From an uncultured Clostridia bacterium (GTDB lineage: Bacteria; Bacillota; Clostridia; Oscillospirales; Oscillospiraceae), in assembly GCA_932222125.1 (NCBI GenBank), contig CAKNZJ010000244.1:1-17298 (forward strand): 17,298 nt of DNA, given 5' to 3'. Numbering within the stretch: position 1 is the first letter of the stretch; every line of letters starts with the position of its first letter. The translations under genes were made by a program, and so were the position numbers. Shown piece by piece: positions 5,931-11,979 of this stretch. Under the pieces are notes generated by a model. The model was not told where the DNA came from and did not search any database. It was given only the letters and a program-made list of their open reading frames with translations.

Positions 5931-6579
5931 CCGGCAATTCAGCCGGGACTTCCATAGCGCCCGTCAGCGGTTGGCCCGTCTCGTCAAAGCCGATTTCGTG
6001 ATTGCCAAGTGCAAAAGCGCCGTTGTCAGCATCTTTCCAACGCTGATTACTGAGATATTCTTTTATTTTGTTACGCTGCTCCTCGGTATAATAATCCATG
6101 TGGCCACGGCTCATATCGCGGGACATATCGTACATGGACATCGTTGCCACGGCCTTTATGCGGGTATCTGTTCCCGCAGCGGTGATCGCCATGCCGGACA
6201 GACCGCAGATTCCGATCACACCGATACGGTTTCTGTCTACAAAGTCCAGCAGTCCAATGTAATCAACGGCGGCGTTGTAATCCTCGGTAAAAATATCGGG
6301 AGAAGCAGTATTGCGAACAGAGCCGCCGCTTTCTCCGCCAAAAGAAGGATCAAACGCCAATGCTACAAATCCATAAGCAGCCATCTGCTGTGCATACAGA
6401 CCGGAAGCTTGTTCTTTTACCGCTCCAAAGGGGCCTGACACAATAATCGCAGGATTTTTCTGTGCTGCATAATTTTCCGGCAGGTAAAGATCTCCCGCCA
6501 GTTCAATCCCATAGCGGTTCTGAAAGCGAACCTTTTTCATTTCAATGTTTGGGTAGATTTCAAATGTTCTAGTATCCAT
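5908..6579 (-). CDS. Alpha/beta hydrolase (dienelactone hydrolase-like), C-terminally truncated
   Basis: 223 residues. KVRFQNRYGIELAGDLYLPENY starts the fold, PAIIVSGPFGAVKEQASG follows, and GICGLSGMA (123-131) is the nucleophile elbow with Ser128. AVATMSMYDMSRDMSRG and ALGNHEIGFDETGQPL continue in family order. The sequence then stops at LPEEADPAC, where relatives as I recall them run on for roughly 100 residues that include the catalytic His. The end coincides with the start of aldo/keto reductase sequence in another frame, so one deletion truncated both genes. Translation should occur: AAAGGAG lies 8 nt before the ATG and the start is 2 nt after the preceding stop. Activity is doubtful. 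Confidence 0.8.
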   Translation of the reverse strand: MDTRTFEIYPNIEMKKVRFQNRYGIELAGDLYLPENYAAQKNPAIIVSGPFGAVKEQASGLYAQQMAAYGFVALAFDPSFGGESGGSVRNTASPDIFTEDYNAAVDYIGLLDFVDRNRIGVIGICGLSGMAITAAGTDTRIKAVATMSMYDMSRDMSRGHMDYYTEEQRNKIKEYLSNQRWKDADNGAFALGNHEIGFDETGQPLTGAMEVPAELPEEADPAC

Positions 6580-6581
6580 CG

Positions 6582-6827
6582 TCAGTTCTCCTTTACAAAG
6601 TTATAGTTTTTTAATTTGTAGATCAGGAAGTCAAGGCAATCAATCTGCTTCTGTCCGGTACGCACCGAACCCAGTAATGTTTTTCTATATTGAGTAAGAA
6701 TGGGGAGCGTATCGCAGTAACGGCCATCCTCCACAACCGCCATACACTGCTCGGTTGTTTTCGTATCGCAGCCAGCATCAATTAAGTTTTGATAAATGCT
6801 TCCATACACATCGTTTGCTTCTGCCAT
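6582..6827 (-). CDS. Small conserved-looking helical protein, first gene of the redox operon
   Basis: An 81-residue soluble protein with no signal or membrane segment. It contains IYQNLIDAGCD near the N-terminus and KQIDCLDFLIYKLKN near the C-terminus, a pattern I associate with small unnamed Firmicutes proteins next to redox or regulator genes. Cys20, Cys28, Cys38 and Cys64 are present, but no zinc-ribbon spacing. It is first in the leftward operon, directly behind a strong promoter. AAGGAGG lies 8 nt before the ATG, and its stop overlaps the ribosome site of the hydrolase. Function unknown; a helical partner or redox-sensing accessory is speculation. Confidence 0.75.
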   Translation of the reverse strand: MAEANDVYGSIYQNLIDAGCDTKTTEQCMAVVEDGRYCDTLPILTQYRKTLLGSVRTGQKQIDCLDFLIYKLKNYNFVKEN

Positions 6828-6850
6828 CTCTCTTGCCTCCTTCTGGACTC

Positions 6851-6879
6851 ATTATAAAACTGCCGCAGTTAAATATCAA
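6851..6879 (-). promoter_or_regulatory. Promoter of the leftward redox operon
   Basis: On the minus strand TTGATA (6874-6879) and a perfect TATAAT (6851-6856) are 17 bp apart, ending 23 bp before the first start codon. It faces the regulator promoter, with the candidate regulator sites between them. Confidence 0.75.
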
Positions 6880-6917
6880 ATACGTATAAAGAATGTATCT
6901 GCATACTTGAAAGGTAT
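6880..6917. promoter_or_regulatory. LysR-type operator sites between the divergent promoters
   Basis: ATAC-N7-GTAT at 6903-6917 is a 15-bp dyad of the T-N11-A type bound by LysR regulators, and it covers the regulator's own -35 box, as in autorepression. A second dyad, ATAC-N11-GTAT (6880-6898), abuts the -35 of the leftward promoter. A wider repeat, ATATCAAA (6873-6880) with TTTGATAT (6925-6932), overlaps both promoters. Confidence 0.55.
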
Positions 6918-6935
6918 TATGATTTTTGATATAAT
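6907..6935 (+). promoter_or_regulatory. Promoter of the LysR regulator gene
   Basis: TTGAAA (6907-6912), a 17-bp spacer and a perfect TATAAT (6930-6935), ending 32 bp before the TTG start codon. Confidence 0.75.
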
Positions 6936-6967
6936 AGAAGACATCAATCCAAAAGGAGGTCGCAAAT

Positions 6968-7852
6968 TTGGATATTCGGGTATTGCAATATTTTCTCGCC
7001 GTAGCGCGGGAAGAAAGTATTACAAAAGCTGCGGAGGCTCTGCAAATGACGCAGCCGCCGCTTTCTAGACAACTGAAAGATTTAGAAGAAGAAGTTGGAA
7101 AACAACTGCTCATCCGGGGGAGCAAAAAGGTCACATTAACCGAGGACGGGATGCTACTGCGTAAACGGGCAGAAGAAATGGTTGACCTTATGGAAAAAAC
7201 AAAAGCGGAACTTAGCAGCTCTAACGAAAATATCAACGGGGAAATTTATATCGGAGGCGGCGAAACCGATGCGATTTCCTTTTTTGCACAGGCAGCCACA
7301 ACATTACAGAAAGCACATCCCCTGATTCATTACCACATTTACAGCGGCGACGCCGGTATCGTAACAGAAAAAATAGATAAAGGGTTGATTGACTTCGGAT
7401 TGTTGATCGGTCCCTTTGATGTGACAAAATACGATTACATGAGGCTTCCTATGAGCGACACATGGGGCGTATTGATGCAAAAAGACAGCCCGCTGGCCAA
7501 AAAGGAATCTATCTGCGCGGAAGATTTGTGGGATAAGCCTTTGATCTTATCCCATCAGGCATCTATCAGTAGCGAAATGATTTCGTGGCTGAAAAAAGAC
7601 GTCAGCAAGCTCAATGTTGTTATGACCTATGACCTAATTTATAATGCTTCTCATTTTGTAAGGAAGGGACTCGGTTATGCGATTTCATTAGATAAGCTCA
7701 TCAATACCACCGGCGACAGCGAACTTTGTTTCAGACCGTTATATCCGGGCATGGAAGCAGAATTGTGTATTGTCTGGAAAAAGTATCAGGTCTTTTCAAG
7801 GGCTTCCAATGAATTTTTGAGCCAGTTGAAGAGAGAGTGGGAAACAGAGTAA
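6968..7852 (+). CDS. LysR family transcriptional regulator
   Basis: 294 residues, normal LysR length. Residues 1-60 are the winged helix-turn-helix (VLQYFLAVAREESITKAAEA, then MTQPPLSRQLKDLEEEVGKQ and VTLTEDG). A linker helix follows, then an effector-binding domain from about residue 90 to 290 beginning INGEIYIGGGETDAISFFAQ. The start is TTG, supported by AAGGAGG (6953-6959) with 8-nt spacing and by the family N-terminus. It is divergent from the redox operon with shared operator-like dyads, so it probably activates that operon and represses itself in response to an unknown, perhaps electrophilic, ligand. The domain also contains a few Cys residues; redox sensing cannot be judged from sequence alone. 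Confidence 0.92.
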   Translation: MDIRVLQYFLAVAREESITKAAEALQMTQPPLSRQLKDLEEEVGKQLLIRGSKKVTLTEDGMLLRKRAEEMVDLMEKTKAELSSSNENINGEIYIGGGETDAISFFAQAATTLQKAHPLIHYHIYSGDAGIVTEKIDKGLIDFGLLIGPFDVTKYDYMRLPMSDTWGVLMQKDSPLAKKESICAEDLWDKPLILSHQASISSEMISWLKKDVSKLNVVMTYDLIYNASHFVRKGLGYAISLDKLINTTGDSELCFRPLYPGMEAELCIVWKKYQVFSRASNEFLSQLKREWETE

Positions 7853-7916
7853 TAATTTTTGGCATTTATTATAGTATAACAAAAGTTAGCTTATCCTGAA
7901 TTCCTGATACTACTGG

Positions 7917-7952
7917 CAAGCATTGCAATCTTCTATAAGATTGCAATGCTTG
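7917..7952. terminator. Perfect 16-bp hairpin after lysR
   Basis: Arms 7917-7932 and 7937-7952 are perfectly complementary around a CTAT loop. It lies 65 bp after the LysR stop. There is no clear T-run, so it may be a weak terminator, an RNA-stabilising hairpin or a DNA palindrome. Confidence 0.55.
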
Positions 7953-7982
7953 TTGGTGACATGTCCCAACCCCCCTGAGATC

Positions 7983-8020
7983 ATCACCTGCGGTGATGGT
8001 TGCGCGTTCCGTTGGAACGC
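7983..8020. repeat. Two tandem short hairpins
   Basis: ATCACC-TGC-GGTGAT (7983-7997) and GCGTTCC-GTT-GGAACGC (8004-8020), each with a 3-nt loop, lie in succession. No T-run follows and no gene is nearby, so the role is unknown. Confidence 0.45.
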
Positions 8021-8044
8021 TGAAAAATTGAAACCTAATATCTT

Positions 8045-8102
8045 GAAAAATAGAGAATGCTATGCAAAAGGTTTACTGATTGCATAGCATTCTCTATTTT
8101 TC
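8045..8102. terminator. Perfect 23-bp inverted repeat, probable bidirectional terminator
   Basis: Arms 8045-8067 and 8080-8102 are exact reverse complements with a 12-nt loop. The inner part holds the G+C and the outer part is an A-run on the left and a T-run on the right, so either strand would give a stem followed by TATTTTTC. It lies about 30 bp inside the right terminal repeat. Confidence 0.65.
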
Positions 8103-8134
8103 TGTTTACCTGGCGCAAGTCATAAGTTTTGCAA

Positions 8135-8179
8135 TATTTCCTTATGGGCTACCGCCTTTCCATCGCGCCTTTTTTCATA
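8135..8179 (-). repeat. Right 45-bp terminal inverted repeat of the redox cassette
   Basis: Inverted copy of 1736-1780 (38/45 identical, no gaps). It closes the AT-rich cassette on the right. Sequence outside this copy does not resemble sequence outside the left copy. Confidence 0.8.
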
Positions 8180-8212
8180 TCCAAATAAGGTGGGCTATGA
8201 GGAGGAACTTCG

Positions 8213-8254
8213 GGCGGCAACATGACATTACAGTGTTATATTGCCGCCATTTTT
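8213..8254 (+). terminator. Hairpin between cassette and mocR, terminator for rightward transcripts
   Basis: GGCGGCAA (8213-8220) pairs with TTGCCGCC (8241-8248), and after one C-A mismatch ATGACA pairs with TGTTAT. The plus strand continues ATTTTTAG. On the minus strand no T-run follows, so it is oriented to stop transcription coming from the cassette. Confidence 0.6.
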
Positions 8255-8302
8255 AGAAGAAACCATTACTATCCCCTGGACGGCCGATGTCAGGAGGACT
8301 TT

Positions 8303-9679
8303 TTATGTCCATGCCTTGGCCAAACGAGCTGCTGTCTGGGTCAGCTCCTGCTCGGTCAGGCCCGCAAAACCCAATACCACTGTGGAGGGCAAGGGTGGGG
8401 CAGTGTGGCAGAACTGGCTGAGGGGATATACGCGCACCGATTGAGCCGCGGCCCGCTCCACCAGTTCCTGCTCAGACATCCTTGGAAGGGTGAGCAAAAA
8501 GTGCAGTCCGGCCTCCTGACCGGTGAGTGTGACATCGGGTATCTGAGACAGCGCTTGACTAAACAGAGCGCACTTGCGCCGGTACAAATTGCCTGTGCGA
8601 CGTAGGTGGCGACCGTACAATCCTTGAATTAGAAAGCGCCGCAGACTCTCCTGCTCAAACCGTGAGACGGTGCAGGCGCCATGGGGAAAGGTGCTATGAT
8701 ACCGTTCCAGCAGGGCGGGAGGCAAGATCATATAGGCCACCCGGATGGCCGGGGCAATAGATCGGGAGAAGGTGCCCATGTATACCACGCGCCCGCCCAG
8801 ATCCAGGCCCTGCATGGAGGGAATGGGCCGGGAGGAATAGCGGAATTCGCTGTCGTAGTCATCCTCAATTAGCCAGCGGTCTGGGGCGGCGGCGGCCCAG
8901 TGGAGCAGGCGGCTTCGCCGCCCAGCCGGCATGGTTACGCCTAAGGGAAACTGGTGGGATGGGGTGACATAGGCTAACCCCGCTCCTGAGGCGGCAAGGG
9001 CCTCCGGACTGACGCCCTGCTCATCCACCGGAATGGGAGCTGGGGTGCGCCCGTGGCGGGTGACCGTGGCATAGGCGGCAGGGTAGCCGGGATCCTCAAG
9101 GGCCACTACCTGATGGTTGGGCAGAAGCTGGAGCAGCAGAGAAAGAAGGAGATCTGCTCCGGCCCCCACCACAATTTGCTCCGGGGAGCAGCACACCCCC
9201 CGGTACTGACCTAATAGACCGGCCAGCGCGCCCCGCATGGGCAGATCCCCCTGCTGATGGCCCCGTTGAAGCAGGCCGGGGTTTTCATAAACGGCCTCCT
9301 TGGTGATGCGGGCCCAGGAGGAGAAGGGAAAGACCGAGGTGTCCACTGCCGAGGTGGAGCAATCATATGCCCAAGGTGTCGGTTCTGCCGGGGGTTGTGG
9401 AATGTCAGGAGCGGACGGCGGGACCAGGGGGAGCAGATCGGCGATGATATAGCCGCTGCGGGGTTTGGTTAGAACATAGCCCTCCGCCGCCAGCAGGGAA
9501 TAGGCGCTCTCCACCGTGCTCATACTGACTCCTGTTAGGGCGCACAGCCGCCGCTTAGAGGGGAGCTTGGTTCCCGGCTCCAGCTGACCGGTTTGAATGG
9601 CGGAGGCGATGTGGTGATAGAGCTGTTGGTACAGTGGCGCCCCATCCTCAAAGATGGGGAGGAAAAGGGCTGTGGACAT
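8303..9679 (-). CDS. MocR/PdxR-like GntR-family regulator with aminotransferase domain
   Basis: 458 residues. An N-terminal GntR winged helix (about 13-80, LYQQLYHHIASAIQTGQ, LPSKRRLCALTGVSMSTVES, AEGYVLTKPRSGY) is fused to a fold-type I aminotransferase-like domain (about 105-458). The PLP-pocket signature IEDDYDSEFRYSSRP (271-285) and VTPSHQFPLGV (238-248) are present. At the PLP Schiff-base position, family members have GTFSKS; here the sequence is GTFSRS, Arg306 (codon CGA at 8762-8764). The ATG at 9679 is preceded by GGAGGG at 7 nt; an in-frame extension to 9820 would run into the divergent gene and does not resemble the family. It is divergent from an ECF transporter subunit, suggesting control of vitamin (perhaps B6) uptake. 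Confidence 0.88.
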   Translation of the reverse strand: MSTALFLPIFEDGAPLYQQLYHHIASAIQTGQLEPGTKLPSKRRLCALTGVSMSTVESAYSLLAAEGYVLTKPRSGYIIADLLPLVPPSAPDIPQPPAEPTPWAYDCSTSAVDTSVFPFSSWARITKEAVYENPGLLQRGHQQGDLPMRGALAGLLGQYRGVCCSPEQIVVGAGADLLLSLLLQLLPNHQVVALEDPGYPAAYATVTRHGRTPAPIPVDEQGVSPEALAASGAGLAYVTPSHQFPLGVTMPAGRRSRLLHWAAAAPDRWLIEDDYDSEFRYSSRPIPSMQGLDLGGRVVYMGTFSRSIAPAIRVAYMILPPALLERYHSTFPHGACTVSRFEQESLRRFLIQGLYGRHLRRTGNLYRRKCALFSQALSQIPDVTLTGQEAGLHFLLTLPRMSEQELVERAAAQSVRVYPLSQFCHTAPPLPSTVVLGFAGLTEQELTQTAARLAKAWT

Positions 9680-9699
9680 ACTGGCTCCCTCCAAACTGA

Positions 9700-9754
9700 C
9701 CATATAAAAAATATGGAAACTGAGTATAGAAATGATGTCAGATGTGAGTATAAT
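9700..9754. promoter_or_regulatory. Divergent control region of mocR-like gene and ECF S-component
   Basis: TGAGTATA occurs twice in the same orientation (9721-9728 and 9745-9752, 24 bp apart), the direct-repeat type of site known for MocR/PdxR regulators. The second overlaps a perfect rightward -10 (TATAAT, 9749-9754) that lacks a good -35, consistent with activation. A palindrome, CCATAT-A5-ATATGG (9700-9716), lies nearer the regulator start and may serve autoregulation. Confidence 0.5.
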
Positions 9755-9807
9755 AACACCAGGACAAATATCCGTCAAGGGAACGGGCTGGGAAGGAGTT
9801 TTGTTGG

Positions 9808-10386
9808 ATGAATGAATCAAAAAACAGAACGTTGATTGTAAGAATATGTGTAGTGGCAGTGATGGCGGCGCTGGTGGCGCTGAGTTCTAAACTGCAGATA
9901 CAGGTGCCTGCCGTTGTGGGGGTTTCCAGGTTTCATCTGGGGAACACCATGTGCGCGCTGTCCGGTATTCTGCTGGGGCCGTGGTGGGGCGGACTGGCGT
10001 CCGGCTTGGGCTCCATCATTTTTGATTTGACTGACCCGATGTATATTGCGGAGACTCCCATTACCTTCGTGACCAAGGGGCTGTATGGCGTGGTGGCCGG
10101 GGCAATATTTTTTAAGGTATTTCGGCGTAAAAGCAATTACGTATCCGAGGTGGTCTCTACCGGGGCTGCGGCGGCAACCTATATCATACTCTATCTGGCG
10201 AAAAACTTTTTCTATAACGGGATGCTGCTCCATGAGTTATCTGCTTCTGCTTCCTGGGTTGCCATGTTGCAAAAGGCGCCATCCTCAGTGTTCAACGGTG
10301 TGGTAGCGGTCATCATTGCTCCGATCCTGAGCGTGGCGCTGTACAAGGCGCTGAAGGCCGCCCATCTGGACAGAATTTTGACCTGA
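9808..10386 (+). CDS. ECF transporter S-component, vitamin-uptake membrane protein
   Basis: 192 residues with about six hydrophobic segments. An N-terminal basic stretch leads into VVAVMAALVALSSKLQI. The conserved-looking core FHLGNTMCALSGILLGPWWG, SGLGSIIFDLTDPMY and TFVTKGLYGVVAGAIFF is what I recognise in ECF S-components of the riboflavin/pyridoxine-type group. It would bind a vitamin outside and work with the shared EcfAA'T module encoded elsewhere. The ATG follows GGAAGGAG by 9 nt. It is divergent from the MocR-like regulator, which hints at vitamin B6 or a pyrimidine precursor, but substrate cannot be read from sequence. It is monocistronic, ending at a very strong terminator. Confidence 0.82.
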   Translation: MNESKNRTLIVRICVVAVMAALVALSSKLQIQVPAVVGVSRFHLGNTMCALSGILLGPWWGGLASGLGSIIFDLTDPMYIAETPITFVTKGLYGVVAGAIFFKVFRRKSNYVSEVVSTGAAAATYIILYLAKNFFYNGMLLHELSASASWVAMLQKAPSSVFNGVVAVIIAPILSVALYKALKAAHLDRILT

Positions 10387-10401
10387 CCGTGGAAGTAATG
10401 A

Positions 10402-10445
10402 AAAAACAAGGGACCCCCGGCCATGGCCGGGGGTCCCTTGTTTTT
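10402..10445. terminator. Bidirectional terminator between ECF S-component and dacF
   Basis: Arms 10402-10423 and 10424-10445 are perfectly complementary (22 bp, GC-rich core, centre CCATGG), with an A-run on the left and a T-run on the right. It can stop rightward transcription from the transporter and leftward transcription from dacF. Confidence 0.9.
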
Positions 10446-10605
10446 GAGAAAAGAGAGAGGGAGGATAGACTTTCGTCTAATGTTCCTGACATTTGTATCA
10501 TAGCAGGACTGTGGGGAAGAATGTTGGACAATTTAAGAATCTTTTGTGAAGTTTTCATGAACTGCGAACTGCTCCAGGGGTTCCCCAATGTGGGTGCGCT
10601 CCACA

Positions 10606-11742
10606 CTACCCTTGCTGGAGAAACAGGGTAGACAGAAAGCGTTTGAAGATGCCGCCAACAGACAGGCGGGGAACTTCCTGCGCTGCTACTAGATCGATGG
10701 TATCGGTGAGCTCGCCGTCCACATAGACTTGGAGTTCACCCAGTTTTTGTCCCGCTTCTACCGGGGCTTCCACGCTGTCTGCCAGAGTCAGTTGGGTGGT
10801 GACGGAACCTGCTTTGCTTTTCTCCAGCAGGATGGTACACTCCCGGGCAGTAATGGGCTGAACGCTGCTTTGCTCACCCAGCAGCACCTCCACTGGGGCC
10901 AGGGCTTGGTCAGGGTATACCGGGGTGAGGGAATAGGTGGCAAAGCCATAGTTGAGCAGACTTTTGGCGCTCTCAAACCGGTCGTTGGAGGTGGTGCCGT
11001 GCATGACAACTGAGATCAGCTCCATGCCATCCCGCTCGGCAGTTGCGGACAGACAGTATAGAGCGGTGTCGGTGTAGCCTGTTTTAAGGCCGGTGGCTCC
11101 CTCGTAATAGAAGATGAGCCGGTTGGTGTTGGACAGCTGGAAGGTGCCATCTCGAAGGGTATCCATCCAGATGGTGGTAAATTCTCTGATGTCGGGGTGG
11201 TTGAGGACGAGCTCCCGGCTCATCAGGGCGATGTCATAGGCACAGGTGAGATGCCCTTGGGCGGGCAGGCCAGTGCAGTTTAGGAAGGTGGTGTTTTCCA
11301 TGCCTAGTTCCGCCGCCCGCTGGTTCATGCGCTCCACAAAGGCGGCCTCGCTGCCAGCTACATGTTCTGCCAAAGCTACGGCGCAGTCGTTGGCAGAGAC
11401 CACTGCCACCGCCTTTACCATGTCACGGACAGACAGCTGCTCATTTTCTTTTAGCCAAATCTGGGAGCCGCCCATCGAGCACGCGTAGGGGGAGGCGGTC
11501 ACCATATCATCCCACTTGAGGGAGCCAGCGGAGATAGCTTCCATCACCAGCAACAGGGTCATCACCTTGGTTACGGAGGCTGGTTCATACTGGGTGTGGG
11601 CATCCTGTTCATAGAGGATGGAACCGGTAGATTTCTCCATTAGGACAGCGGATGGGACGGTGAGCTGCATAGGGGATGCATGGGCGGTTTGGGCGGGCAG
11701 CAGACAGAAAAGCGCCAAAACAAGCGCAAGGATTCGTTTCAT
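10606..11742 (-). CDS. dacF: D-alanyl-D-alanine carboxypeptidase (penicillin-binding protein 5 family)
   Basis: 378 residues from the ATG at 11742, which is preceded by AAGAGG at 8 nt and begins a signal peptide (MKRILALVLALFCLLPAQ, cleavage likely after AHA at 22). An in-frame extension upstream lacks a site and would bury the signal. Active-site motifs are all present: SVTK (Ser56, Lys59), SAN (116-118) and KTG (220-222). The PBP5_C-like beta domain (about 275-365) follows and ends in a GIFKRFLSTLFL amphipathic/hydrophobic anchor. It removes the terminal D-Ala from peptidoglycan stem peptides at the outer membrane face. It lies downstream of thrS but is separated from it by a terminator. 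dacF versus dacB/dacA naming is not certain. Confidence 0.93.
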   Translation of the reverse strand: MKRILALVLALFCLLPAQTAHASPMQLTVPSAVLMEKSTGSILYEQDAHTQYEPASVTKVMTLLLVMEAISAGSLKWDDMVTASPYACSMGGSQIWLKENEQLSVRDMVKAVAVVSANDCAVALAEHVAGSEAAFVERMNQRAAELGMENTTFLNCTGLPAQGHLTCAYDIALMSRELVLNHPDIREFTTIWMDTLRDGTFQLSNTNRLIFYYEGATGLKTGYTDTALYCLSATAERDGMELISVVMHGTTSNDRFESAKSLLNYGFATYSLTPVYPDQALAPVEVLLGEQSSVQPITARECTILLEKSKAGSVTTQLTLADSVEAPVEAGQKLGELQVYVDGELTDTIDLVAAQEVPRLSVGGIFKRFLSTLFLQQG

Positions 11743-11912
11743 GGCGGGGACCTCTTTTCCACACAATTTCTTGCATCCAGGATGTGAACTTTTTGCTCTT
11801 TCTATGCGCCGAAGGTTTTGGTTTTGTTGGAAAAAATAGAAAGGATCAGCAGGTATTGGAGCTGCCATATGTTTGCCGGGGCTGAGCTGACAAGGGATAT
11901 CAAAGGACAAGT

Positions 11913-11947
11913 AAAAGCGTTCTCCTCGTTTCCGGGAGAACGCTTTT
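11913..11947 (-). terminator. Intrinsic terminator of thrS
   Basis: 13-bp stem (11913-11925 with 11935-11947) followed on the minus strand by a T-run (TTTTAC), 33 bp after the thrS stop. Confidence 0.85.
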
Positions 11948-11979
11948 ATTATAAATGTTTGATGAGGCTGGCAGAATGT

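Noticed and set aside
5758..6438. 226-codon plus-strand reading frame
   Set aside because: Antisense to the hydrolase and reductase fragment, whose minus-strand products match known families.
7917..8102. CRISPR-like repeat array
   Set aside because: The hairpins differ in sequence and there are no regularly spaced direct repeats.
8305..8605. Plus-strand ATG with AGGAGG (8292-8297) 7 nt upstream, after the cassette
   Set aside because: The frame lies antisense to the 3' end of the mocR-like gene, closes soon and shows no family features; the ribosome-like site appears fortuitous.
9680..9820. N-terminal extension of the MocR-like gene
   Set aside because: It would cover the divergent promoters and the start of the ECF gene; the ribosome site and family N-terminus support 9679.
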